Assembly (NCBI GenBank): GCA_947625395.1
Contig: CANQOD010000038.1
Location: 1-9,351, forward strand
Direction of reading: 5' to 3'
Origin: an uncultured Bacilli bacterium
GTDB taxonomy: Bacteria; Bacillota_I; Bacilli_A; RF39; UBA660
DNA length: 9,351 bases
Below, one piece after another: positions 1 to 6,502 of this stretch. How positions within the stretch are numbered: position 1 is the stretch's first letter; the number at the start of each line of letters is the position of its first letter. Made by a program: the position numbers and the translations under genes. The notes beneath the pieces were generated by a model. That model ran no database searches. It saw nothing but the letters and a program-made list of their open reading frames with translations, and was not told the DNA's origin.

Positions 1-350
1 TTCAAATAAAGTTTATCTTTATTTGTTACTTACTTAAAAATAGTTTATAATATCTTTTCGTATCTTAGTTTATGTATTTATTTTTTTGTGTAAGCTAGAT
101 ACTTTTATCAGAATATAATTTTACGAGCAGTTATATCTTTTCAAAATTATGTTTTCCAAACTGCCCGTCCTTTTGTGTGCATTAATTTTCCATTTTTTGC
201 TTTATATTGCCATCTTTTTTATTAATTTTTATAATTTTTATTCTTATTTACTCTTATTTTACGTGCATTTAATTTTTTATTACTTATTTTTTCTTTTTCG
301 GGCGTTTATCTCTGTAGTTAACGTTTTTTCGCCAAAAAAGAAAGGCATTT
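1..350. other. A+T-rich gene-free spacer downstream of infB
   Basis: No gene is supported here. The stretch is almost entirely A and T, with long T runs on the plus strand. The only open frame of note (plus, from 149) has no ribosome binding site, is built of Phe/Leu/Ile/Tyr as expected from translating T-rich DNA, and runs into the antisense of infB. The one signal of possible interest is a promoter-like pair on the plus strand, TTGTTA at 23-28 and TATAAT at 46-51 with a 17-base gap, but such matches arise easily in DNA this A+T-rich. The right edge carries the infB terminator. The rbfA gene that often follows infB in Firmicutes is not present. Confidence 0.7.
23..51 (+). promoter_or_regulatory. 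Possible plus-strand promoter, weakly supported
   Basis: TTGTTA (23-28, four of six matches to the -35 consensus), a 17-base spacer and a perfect TATAAT (46-51) would start a transcript near 58. No credible gene follows on this strand, so the product would be a non-coding RNA or antisense to the infB 3' end. The background is so A+T-rich that chance is a serious alternative. Confidence 0.2.
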
Positions 351-359
351 CTACCTTTC
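334..359 (-). terminator. Rho-independent terminator of infB
   Basis: Read on the minus strand, GAAAGG (359-354), an 8-base loop and CCTTTC (345-340) form a perfect six-pair stem followed by six Us (339-334). The first arm is the last two sense codons of infB and the stop codon lies in the loop, so the terminator begins inside the gene. It would end the rimP-nusA-rnpM-infB transcript. Confidence 0.75.
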
Positions 360-2462
360 AATTTCAACGAGTTCATAAACTTCAATGACATCATTTTCTT
401 TATAATCTTGAAAATCTGTCAAAGTAAGACCACAATCCATATTATTTTTAACTTCTTTCACTTGATCTTTTTCATGCTGTAGTGTCTTAATACTTCCGTG
501 ATAAATGACAATACCGTCTCTTATCACTCGTGCTTGTGAATTGTTTTTAATCGTTCCTGAAGTCACATGGCAACCAGCAATCATTCCCACTTTAGAAAAT
601 TTGAATAGTTGTCGCACTTCTAGTGTGCCAATGACTTTTTCTTCATATTCAGGATCTAACATGCCTTTCATTGCACTTTCCATATCTTCTACGACTTTAT
701 AAATAATGTCATAAAGTCTTATTTCTACACCATATTCTTTCGCAATTTCATTCACTTTAGCAGTTCCTCGTACATTAAAGCCAATAATAATTGCATGACT
801 CGCTTGAGCAAGTACAACATCACTTTCAGTAATGGCACCCACACCACCACGAATAACGTTGATTCTCACACCCTCCACATCTATCTTTTCTAATGAGTTT
901 CGAACTGCTTCTAAACTTCCATTCACATCTGTTTTTAAGACAACATTAATTTCTTTTAAACCTTCATGGATTTGTCCAAATAAATCTTCCAAACTCATGC
1001 CAGTTCTATTTGTATCCTGTTCTCGAGAACGAAGAGCTCTTTCTTCAGCAATTTGTTTCGCTTGTTTCTCCGTTTCAAAGGCCATAAATTTATCGCCAGC
1101 AGCAGGCAAAATAGAAAGTCCTGTAATTTCTACCGGTGTTGATGGAAGTGCTTCTGTAATTTCTTCGCCTCGGTCATTTTTCATCGTTCTTACTTTTCCA
1201 TAAGCAGTTCCCACTACAATAGGATCTCCTAAACGAAGAGTTCCGTTTTGCACCAAAATACTAGCAATACTTCCCACATGCTTGTCCATCTGAGCTTCAA
1301 TCACAGCTCCCATTGCATACCGTTTTGGATTTGCCTTTAATTCACTCATTTCCGCTACGAGTAAAATATTTTCTAATAAAGCGTCAACCCCTTCTCCAGT
1401 AGCAGCAGAAATCTTAGATACTAAAACATCGCCACCCCATTCTTCAGGAGTCAATCCTGCTTCCACAAGACCAGTCATCACTTTTTCAACATTGGCATCC
1501 GGCTTATCAATTTTATTAATAGCCACTAAGATAGGCACATGAGCAGCTTTCGCATGATCAATGGCTTCTTTCGTTTGAGGCATAACACCATCATCAGCAG
1601 CAACAATAATAATTACAATATCAGTAATCGCTGCACCACGAGCACGCATTTCCGTGAATGCTGCATGTCCTGGAGTATCAATAAAGGTAATCACTTCATC
1701 TTTGTAAGCAGCTTGATAAGCACCAATCGCCTGCGTAATTCCACCAGCTTCACCACTTGCAACATGACTTTTTCGAATATAGTCTAATAAAGTCGTCTTT
1801 CCATGGTCAACATGTCCCATAATCGTTACTACTGGTGGACGTTTTACTAAATCTTTTTCATTTTCTTCAATTTCATAATTTTCAAAATTTGAAATATCTT
1901 GCGTTTCTTCTTTTTTCAACGTTTTATCATAATCAACAACTAAAATCTCCGCATTTTCAAAAGAAAGAGGATTATTTAAAGTTGCCATGACTCCGAGTCT
2001 CATTAATTTTTTAATGAGTTCACTCGCCGGAACAGAAAGTGCATCTGCCAAATCTTTTAACGTCATACCCTCTTTATAAACAACAACGGTATCATCAGTT
2101 TCTTTCTCATTGCTTTGTAACTTTTCACGATGTTTATAAAGCTTTTTTCTCTCTTCTTTAAAACTGGCCGTATCCACTTTCTTTTCTGGTTTTTTCTTCT
2201 TTACTTTTGTGAAGTTTTTTTCTTCTTGAACAACCATATCAGCAAGAGCTTCTGCCTTTTCATCCATTTCAATTTTTGCAAGGGTTTCTTCATCCCCTGT
2301 CATATCCTCTTCTTGTTCTTGCATTTGATTATCTAAAATAATAATGGCATCCTCATCAAGCAAATCATCGCTTCCCGTTACTGAGATAGATAATTTTTCA
2401 CACAGAGCAAGAATTTCCTCTACCGTTTTTCCTACATCTTCTGCATACTCTTTTACTGTCAT
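351..2462 (-). CDS. infB: Translation initiation factor IF-2
   Basis: IF-2 is the GTPase that brings initiator fMet-tRNA to the 30S subunit and promotes 50S joining. The 703-residue frame has two IF2_N modules (about residues 1-45 and 127-180) separated by a charged Lys/Glu-rich linker. The G domain follows: G1 GHVDHGKT near 216, AGGITQ (G2), DTPGH near 262 (G3), NKID near 316 (G4). Then come domain II (AMGAVIEAQMDKHVGSIA), the IF-2-specific domain III and the C-terminal fMet-tRNA-binding domain ending in EVYELVEIER. The length fits short Firmicute IF-2 forms. I place the start at the ATG at 2462, which has AGAGGTG six to seven bases upstream. A GTG three codons earlier (2471) lies inside that binding site and is less likely. 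It is the last gene of the unit, 24 bases after rnpM. Confidence 0.97.
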   Translation of the reverse strand: MTVKEYAEDVGKTVEEILALCEKLSISVTGSDDLLDEDAIIILDNQMQEQEEDMTGDEETLAKIEMDEKAEALADMVVQEEKNFTKVKKKKPEKKVDTASFKEERKKLYKHREKLQSNEKETDDTVVVYKEGMTLKDLADALSVPASELIKKLMRLGVMATLNNPLSFENAEILVVDYDKTLKKEETQDISNFENYEIEENEKDLVKRPPVVTIMGHVDHGKTTLLDYIRKSHVASGEAGGITQAIGAYQAAYKDEVITFIDTPGHAAFTEMRARGAAITDIVIIIVAADDGVMPQTKEAIDHAKAAHVPILVAINKIDKPDANVEKVMTGLVEAGLTPEEWGGDVLVSKISAATGEGVDALLENILLVAEMSELKANPKRYAMGAVIEAQMDKHVGSIASILVQNGTLRLGDPIVVGTAYGKVRTMKNDRGEEITEALPSTPVEITGLSILPAAGDKFMAFETEKQAKQIAEERALRSREQDTNRTGMSLEDLFGQIHEGLKEINVVLKTDVNGSLEAVRNSLEKIDVEGVRINVIRGGVGAITESDVVLAQASHAIIIGFNVRGTAKVNEIAKEYGVEIRLYDIIYKVVEDMESAMKGMLDPEYEEKVIGTLEVRQLFKFSKVGMIAGCHVTSGTIKNNSQARVIRDGIVIYHGSIKTLQHEKDQVKEVKNNMDCGLTLTDFQDYKENDVIEVYELVEIER

Positions 2463-2486
2463 ACGCTTCACCTCTCTTATCTTTTT

Positions 2487-2750
2487 TTATTGCATAATTG
2501 CTTTTTCAATTTCCTGATAAACATCGTCTTGAATCGTACACTCCAATTTACGTTCTAAGACTTTACTCTTCTTAGCCTTTTCTAAGATTTGCATATCCTT
2601 TTTAATATATGCACCTCTTCCATTTTTCTTTCCTGTTTCATCAACAAGAACTTCTCCATCAGGCGTCTTAACAATTCTTAAAAGTTCTCTTTTTTCACAC
2701 TTTTCTCCACTAACAACACACGTGCGCATGGGAATTTTTCTTACCTTCAT
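2487..2750 (-). CDS. rnpM: RNase P modulator RnpM (YlxR family)
   Basis: This 87-residue basic protein belongs to the YlxR family, named RnpM in Bacillus subtilis, where it binds RNase P RNA and lowers RNase P activity in vitro. Visible family signatures are PMRTCV at 7-12 with a second Cys at 18, RELLRIV at 21-27, and the GRGAYI strand-turn at 44-49. The length is normal for the family. The ATG start has a strong AAGGAGGT site (2756-2763) that overlaps the stop codon of the gene before it, implying translational coupling. In Bacillus the order is nusA-ylxR-ylxQ-infB. Here infB follows after only 24 bases, so ylxQ, the L7Ae-like partner gene, is missing. Confidence 0.93.
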   Translation of the reverse strand: MKVRKIPMRTCVVSGEKCEKRELLRIVKTPDGEVLVDETGKKNGRGAYIKKDMQILEKAKKSKVLERKLECTIQDDVYQEIEKAIMQ

Positions 2751-2755
2751 TTTCT

Positions 2756-2763
2756 ACCTCCTT
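2756..2763 (-). promoter_or_regulatory. Ribosome binding site of rnpM overlapping upstream stop
   Basis: AAGGAGGT on the minus strand lies five bases before the rnpM ATG. It shares its first bases with the TAA stop (2764-2762) of the 157-residue gene, so ribosomes ending on that gene finish on the rnpM binding site. Confidence 0.8.
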
Positions 2764-3235
2764 ATTCTTTTGGTAGTTTTTCATACTGATAACCAAGTGT
2801 AGTCTCATAAGTAGTTGTCTGAAAAATAGGTCTTAATGACTCAAGACTACATTGATTAATTTCTACTAATTTACACAACGTTTCTTGTTGCTCTCTTGTA
2901 ATTGCATACCCATAAATACTTGGATTTGGCACTTCAATCGCAGCATAGCTTCCTAGTTGTTTTCCATAAATTGAAAAAGAACACAAACCTAAAAAGTCAA
3001 TGGCTAAAGCCTTATAATCAAAATCTTGATAATTGACTTTATAATACTCTGGATGCTCTAAATTATCTTTTACTTGTAGAAAAGAAATTCTAGGGTCCTC
3101 TTTTAATACTTCTAAAGCCAATACTCGAAATCCTTTATCATGACATGCGGATAGGACTTCCGCTTTGGTAAATGGATAAAAATTTCCTAGGCGATCCACT
3201 GCGCCTTTATATCCTTTAAGGATTTGTTTTTCCAA
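2762..3235 (-). CDS. Unrecognised 157-residue protein between nusA and rnpM
   Basis: I do not recognise this protein. It is soluble by appearance: no signal peptide and no membrane segment. It is rich in Tyr (13 of 157) with four scattered Cys, and looks like a mixed alpha/beta fold. The N-terminal GAVDRLGNFYPF and the segment GYAITREQQETLCKLVEINQ are the most motif-like stretches. The start appears to be TTG at 3235, because no Met codon occurs in the frame. AAGGAG lies about ten bases upstream, a long but usable gap. It begins 17 bases after the nusA stop and its own stop is embedded in the rnpM binding site, so it is co-transcribed with a conserved translation/transcription operon. Bacillus has no gene at this position. 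A link to ribosome or RNA metabolism is only a context guess. Confidence 0.8.
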   Translation of the reverse strand: MEKQILKGYKGAVDRLGNFYPFTKAEVLSACHDKGFRVLALEVLKEDPRISFLQVKDNLEHPEYYKVNYQDFDYKALAIDFLGLCSFSIYGKQLGSYAAIEVPNPSIYGYAITREQQETLCKLVEINQCSLESLRPIFQTTTYETTLGYQYEKLPKE

Positions 3236-3252
3236 TAGATATCTTCTCCTTC

Positions 3253-4485
3253 TTATCGAATATTGATGCCTAACTCTTCTGCTTGTTCTCTTGTTTTAAT
3301 ATCTATTTTATAATTGGTTAATTTAGAAGCTAATCTTGCATTTAATCCTCGTTTTCCAATGGCTAATGAGAAATTATCACCATCTGCGATGACAAGTGCT
3401 TCTTGCTTCTTAGGATCTGTAATCGCAACTGTTAAATCTTTGGCTGGAGAAAGGGCATTTTCAATAAAGACCGCTGGATCTTTATCATAACGAATCACAT
3501 CAACCTTTTCTCCATGTAACTCCGTAATAATATTAGCAATTCTGCTTCCTTTTTCTCCGATACAAGCACCAATTGGGTCAATTTTAGCATTTTCAGAATA
3601 AACGGCAACTTTACTACGTACACCTGGTTCTCTTGCTACACTATATAGTAAAACGCTACCATCAGAAAGCTCTGGAATTTCTAGTTCAAATAAACGTTTT
3701 ACAAATCCAAAATGTCTTCTTGATAAAAGAATGAGTAAGTTGCGACCATTATTGTCTACCTTAGTAACATACACTTTAATTTGAGAACCCATCTCAATTT
3801 TCTCACCAGGAATAATATCTTTCTTTGGAAGAATTCCATTGCATCTACCCAAATCAATAAAATAGTTATCTGTATCTTCAAGGGCAACTGTTCCAATCAG
3901 CAATTCATTTTCTTTGTCCCCAAATTCATCCATAATACTATTTCTTTCTGCTTCCCGAATTTTTTGAACGACAACTTGCTTGGCTGTAGAGGCTGCGACA
4001 CGACCAAAATCTTTTGGTGTTACTTCTGTATCAATGGTATCACCGATATTGAGTGAAGGATTGATTTTTCTAGCATCTGAAAGTTTAATTTCTGTATCTT
4101 TATTAAAGAAAGACATCTTTTCTTCCTCTTGCTCTTCTTCCCCGTCGTCTTCTGCTTCCTGTTCTTCTTTTTCGCTTTCAGTTTCTTCATGTATCATTTC
4201 TTCAGTTTCTTCGTCCTCATCTTCTTCTTCGTAATGTTCAAATAAGTAGTCTTCATACTCTTCTTTGGTCATCTTGTCATCTTCTACAACAGTTAAGTAA
4301 GAGTATACTTTAATATCGCCTGTATTTTCATCGATTGTCACTTTCACATTACTATTCTTATTACCTGTGTTTTTTTTGTAAGCAGAAGATAAAGCTAACT
4401 TCATTGCATCAAAGACAATTGCTTTATCAATATTTTTTTCTTTTACAATATGGTCTACTGCTTGGATAAATTCTTTTCCGTTCAT
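3253..4485 (-). CDS. nusA: Transcription termination/antitermination factor NusA
   Basis: NusA binds RNA polymerase and nascent RNA, and modulates pausing, intrinsic termination and antitermination. The 410-residue frame shows the RNAP-binding N-terminal domain (1-160), the conserved FGRVAASTAKQVVVQKIREAER block (160-181), an S1 domain (about 191-255), KH1 with GACIGEKGSRI (306-316), and KH2 with IGKRGLNARLASKLT (376-390). As in other Firmicutes there are no C-terminal acidic repeats. The oddity is a low-complexity acidic insert inside the N-terminal domain: 27 of residues 83-122 are Asp or Glu. Its flanks read straight through into TEIKLSDARK, so the frame is intact. The ATG overlaps the rimP stop as ATGA (4482-4485), with GAGGTGG five bases upstream, implying coupled translation. 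Confidence 0.97.
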   Translation of the reverse strand: MNGKEFIQAVDHIVKEKNIDKAIVFDAMKLALSSAYKKNTGNKNSNVKVTIDENTGDIKVYSYLTVVEDDKMTKEEYEDYLFEHYEEEDEDEETEEMIHEETESEKEEQEAEDDGEEEQEEEKMSFFNKDTEIKLSDARKINPSLNIGDTIDTEVTPKDFGRVAASTAKQVVVQKIREAERNSIMDEFGDKENELLIGTVALEDTDNYFIDLGRCNGILPKKDIIPGEKIEMGSQIKVYVTKVDNNGRNLLILLSRRHFGFVKRLFELEIPELSDGSVLLYSVAREPGVRSKVAVYSENAKIDPIGACIGEKGSRIANIITELHGEKVDVIRYDKDPAVFIENALSPAKDLTVAITDPKKQEALVIADGDNFSLAIGKRGLNARLASKLTNYKIDIKTREQAEELGINIR

Positions 4486-4739
4486 TTTTCCACCTCTTCT
4501 TTGCTTTTTCCATAAATATCGACGACATCAATCGTAGCATCAATCAGTCCTGATGCATCTAAAATGGGATTGATGATTTCTGTGGCTTGTGTCACTCGGT
4601 CAAGGTCAATGATATCGGTACTATCCAGTTCTATTTCAAGAGATTTCACACCATCCTCTTGAACCACTTGTACATTACTGACAACCAAGTTGAGTGCTTT
4701 TATCTTTTCATCCACAAGCGCACTGATTTGTTCTTTCAC
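4482..4739 (-). CDS. rimP: Ribosome maturation factor RimP, N-terminal domain only
   Basis: RimP assists 30S subunit assembly. Its position directly before nusA with a 4-base overlap, and the N-terminal fold, identify it: KIKALNLVVSNVQVVQ, then LEIELDSTDIIDLDRVTQATEIINPILD, matching the usual 'LRVYID...iddC..vSr.ls..LD' pattern. The protein is only 85 residues, while RimP is usually about 150 or more. The YxLEVSSPGxxRPL motif and the whole C-terminal SH3-like domain are absent, and the frame stops after DIYGKSKEEVEK. Because the stop is fused to the nusA start, this looks like a settled reduced form rather than a fresh frameshift. The start is GTG, with AGGAGGTG (4744-4751) four bases upstream. 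Identity as a RimP derivative is likely, and retention of full function is uncertain. Confidence 0.82.
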   Translation of the reverse strand: MKEQISALVDEKIKALNLVVSNVQVVQEDGVKSLEIELDSTDIIDLDRVTQATEIINPILDASGLIDATIDVVDIYGKSKEEVEK

Positions 4740-4743
4740 TTTA

Positions 4744-4751
4744 CACCTCCT
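4744..4751 (-). promoter_or_regulatory. Ribosome binding site fixing the rimP GTG start
   Basis: AGGAGGTG on the minus strand sits four bases before GTG at 4739, a near-perfect anti-16S match. It lies only about eight bases after the leader hairpin. Confidence 0.8.
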
Positions 4752-4759
4752 ACGAAACG

Positions 4760-4791
4760 AAAGAGTGGGATTTCTTGTTTCCCACTCCTTT
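4760..4791 (-). promoter_or_regulatory. Leader hairpin of the rimP-nusA operon, candidate attenuator
   Basis: On the minus strand AAAGGAGTGGGA (4791-4780) pairs with TCCCACTCTTT (4770-4760). This gives eleven pairs with one bulged G around a nine-base loop. The tail is UUU-CG-UUU-CG, a broken U tract. The stem starts within a few bases of the expected transcript start (about 4795) and ends just before the rimP binding site. It could terminate the upstream gene, attenuate the operon, or both. The interrupted U tract resembles terminators that need NusA in Bacillus. Confidence 0.6.
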
Positions 4792-4801
4792 CTTAAGGTT
4801 C

Positions 4802-4830
4802 ATTATAACTTATTTTTTTAGGCTTGTCAA
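4802..4830 (-). promoter_or_regulatory. Consensus sigma-A promoter of the rimP-nusA-infB operon
   Basis: On the minus strand TTGACA (4830-4825) and TATAAT (4807-4802) are both perfect and are separated by exactly 17 bases. Transcription should begin near 4795, about 56 bases before the rimP GTG. The -35 box lies inside the last codons of the upstream gene, whose stop is at 4812-4810. Confidence 0.9.
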
Positions 4831-5487
4831 AGTTTTTTGTTTGTTTTTCAACACAGGACTATCGGAAAGAACAGAACAGTTTTCTACTCTTTGATAAAGA
4901 GGTAAGGAAGCGAAATAATCCTCTAAAGCGATTTGACAGTAAGCTTGTTGTTTTACAAGAGATTGGTATTCTTCTTCTGTATCCGCAAGATAATAAGGTT
5001 CATGATGTTGCATTCCAAAGAAACAGTCCTCTTGAAATTCCTGTTCTTTCTCTTTCTTTTCTTCTTGAATAAGAGCAAGTTCTTGTTGGGTTCTTCGGAT
5101 TTCTTTTTGTTGTTCTTCAAAAAATTCTTCTTGTTCCTCATTCGATAACTGCGTATATTCTGCATAATGGTAGACTTCGTTTCGTCTTTGTAGGCAAACT
5201 TTGATATTTTTAATGGACCAAGCACCAGCCACAACACTTAAAATTCCACATCCAATTTGATATACTAATGACGGAGCAATACAACCCAAGCAAGCAAAAG
5301 ATACACAATAACCGGAACCATATAAAATTCCTTTTTGTGCTTGTGCCATTTCATCACAATATTGCCAATAGCGTTCAAGATGTGCCAACTGTTGTTGTGC
5401 CTCTAACTCTTCTAATTGAACTGTAACTGCTTTTTCATCTAATTGCTTCACTTCTTTTTGATAATCTTTTAAAGCATATTGAAACAT
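4810..5487 (-). CDS. Unrecognised coiled-coil protein with a central membrane hairpin
   Basis: I do not recognise this 225-residue protein. An N-terminal Gln/Glu-rich helix (about 5-50, probable coiled coil) leads into two hydrophobic stretches (about 54-73 and 75-91) joined by a very short turn. These contain several Cys and are followed by basic residues IKNIKVCLQRR. A second strongly charged coiled coil spans about 115-153 (EEQEEFFEEQQKEIRR, then KKEKEQEFQ), and a soluble tail follows. This suggests a membrane-anchored protein with both ends in the cytoplasm. The ATG at 5487 has AAGGAGG five bases upstream and an extended -10 promoter about 34 bases away, so an in-frame TTG at 5589 is not the start. 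The gene forms its own unit ending against the nusA operon promoter. No function can be assigned. Confidence 0.82.
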   Translation of the reverse strand: MFQYALKDYQKEVKQLDEKAVTVQLEELEAQQQLAHLERYWQYCDEMAQAQKGILYGSGYCVSFACLGCIAPSLVYQIGCGILSVVAGAWSIKNIKVCLQRRNEVYHYAEYTQLSNEEQEEFFEEQQKEIRRTQQELALIQEEKKEKEQEFQEDCFFGMQHHEPYYLADTEEEYQSLVKQQAYCQIALEDYFASLPLYQRVENCSVLSDSPVLKNKQKTLTSLKK

Positions 5488-5520
5488 GTTTTCCTCCTTG
5501 TCGTCCACGCGGCTTTTTTC

Positions 5521-5529
5521 ATTATAGCA
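5521..5529 (-). promoter_or_regulatory. Extended -10 promoter of the coiled-coil membrane gene
   Basis: The minus strand reads TGCTATAAT (5529-5521), a perfect TATAAT with the TGn extension. No good -35 box lies 17 bases upstream, as is usual for extended -10 promoters. The predicted start near 5514 leaves a leader of about 27 bases containing AAGGAGG. Confidence 0.75.
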
Positions 5530-5594
5530 TAGGCCAAGGAAGACGAGCAATGCTTTTTTTATCCAGTTGTATTTCCTCCCTTTTTTCAAGTGCG

Positions 5595-5625
5595 AAAAAA
5601 AGAGCGACTTTCTAGCCCTCTTTTT
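5595..5625 (-). terminator. Terminator of the BI-1-like gene
   Basis: Minus strand: AAAAAGAGGGCT (5625-5614), loop AGAA, then AGTC-G-CTC followed by seven Us (5601-5595), with one bulged G and one G-U pair. It lies 12 bases after the stop of the Bax inhibitor-like gene and separates it from the next promoter. Confidence 0.7.
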
Positions 5626-5636
5626 ATCTTCTTTTT

Positions 5637-6476
5637 TTAGTCTTCGTTTTTCTGCGTTATTTTTAAAATAAAGTTCAACACTTTCACATAGATTTCAATG
5701 ACAGAGAATGAAAGTGCAAAGGCAGCTAACCACTCATATTTTTTAGGTAACTGACTTTCTACACAGTGATGAATCACTTCGAAATCAACCAATAAGAATA
5801 AGCTAGCAATGGCAATACCAATACTTCCTACAAGAAGAACAACGACTTTATTTTGATATAGAAAGTCAACATATTCTTTGGTCGCTGGGATGCAATCAAG
5901 AATGACGGTCATCAAGCTTAACAAAAGACCAACTACAATGATTGTAATAAGCATGGAGGTAAATTTCTTTTCAATTTTTATCCAATGCAAGCGATAGAGG
6001 AAAAGCATTGCCAAAACAATGAAAATAGTCATTCCTAAAGCAATGAAGCAAGGATAAAGGTAATCTTTACCAAAAAATTGAAAGAGAAAGGCTAAAACAT
6101 AACCTTGTATGAGAGAATATAAACTTCCTAAAACCGAAGAAGCACCCACGAATTTAAACGAAATGATTGGTGCAAGTACTCCTAAAATGAGCAATCCGAC
6201 AATGATGCCTACTTCAATCATATTGATTGTGTACCCTTCAACAGTTGTCATATAAGTTGTTGGAATCAAATCTTTTGTAAGAAAATACAGTACAACACCA
6301 ACGATGGTCAGAGCAAGTAAAAAGACAGCTTTTTTAACGATACCACCTTGTGTCGTTGCAGGGTCCCCTTTCTCATCAACTTTATCTAGTTTTGCAACCA
6401 TTGGATTGATTAAAAATAAGCCAAATCGTTCTAACTTTGATGTTACTTTTGCTTTTGTCTGTTCTTCTTTTGCCAT
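5637..6476 (-). CDS. Bax inhibitor-1/YccA-family integral membrane protein
   Basis: This 279-residue protein has a cytoplasmic basic N-terminus (1-44) and seven hydrophobic helices (about 45-65, 87-107, 113-135, 140-161, 172-192, 210-230, 249-270). Family signs are the GSLYSLIQGYVLAFLFQFF helix, the LYPCFIALGMTIF stretch, and the C-terminal block LLVDFEVIHHCVES then PKKYEWLAAFALSFSVIEIYVKVL (228-267). That block matches the 'DFd.I..gv...PK.yEWlaAfgL' signature of the bacterial BaxI_1 branch. Relatives of the wider superfamily such as YetJ are pH-sensitive calcium leak channels; the role of this branch is not established. The ATG at 6476 has AAAGGAG eight bases upstream. It is a single-gene unit with its own promoter and terminator, divergent from the CPBP protease gene. 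Confidence 0.85.
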   Translation of the reverse strand: MAKEEQTKAKVTSKLERFGLFLINPMVAKLDKVDEKGDPATTQGGIVKKAVFLLALTIVGVVLYFLTKDLIPTTYMTTVEGYTINMIEVGIIVGLLILGVLAPIISFKFVGASSVLGSLYSLIQGYVLAFLFQFFGKDYLYPCFIALGMTIFIVLAMLFLYRLHWIKIEKKFTSMLITIIVVGLLLSLMTVILDCIPATKEYVDFLYQNKVVVLLVGSIGIAIASLFLLVDFEVIHHCVESQLPKKYEWLAAFALSFSVIEIYVKVLNFILKITQKNED

Positions 6477-6502
6477 AACGAACTCCTTTACTTCTATGCT
6501 TG

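Noticed and set aside
321..339. TTTTTT-CGCC-AAAAAA inverted repeat as a separate terminator
   Set aside because: The stem is pure A-T and shares its A run with the U tract of the better infB terminator. It is probably a by-product of the homopolymer runs.
149..388. Plus-strand 79-residue hydrophobic frame
   Set aside because: No ribosome binding site, composition is what T-rich DNA yields in any frame, and it overlaps the infB end and its terminator in antisense.
832..1203. Plus-strand 123-residue frame opposite infB
   Set aside because: It lies wholly antisense to a conserved IF-2 domain, has no binding site or promoter and no recognisable motif.
2463..2471. GTG start for infB three codons upstream
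   Set aside because: The GTG is part of the AGAGGTG binding site itself and leaves no room for a site of its own. The ATG at 2462 is properly spaced.
3980..4234. Plus-strand Ser-rich frame opposite nusA
   Set aside because: It is the antisense shadow of the nusA acidic insert: GAA/GAG codons read as TTC/CTC/TCT on the other strand. It has no start signals.
4482..4739. RimP truncation as a sequencing frameshift
   Set aside because: The stop codon is joined to the nusA ATG in a classic ATGA overlap with the nusA binding site in frame context, leaving no space for a lost C-terminal domain.
4953..5237. Minus-strand 94-residue Lys/Asn-rich frame
   Set aside because: It is the out-of-frame shadow of the coiled-coil gene's Gln/Glu-rich codons, with no ribosome binding site.
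5488..5589. N-terminal extension of the coiled-coil gene to a TTG at 5589
   Set aside because: The extended -10 promoter (5529-5521) and the AAGGAGG site lie downstream of that TTG, while the terminator of the previous gene lies just upstream. The ATG at 5487 is the start.
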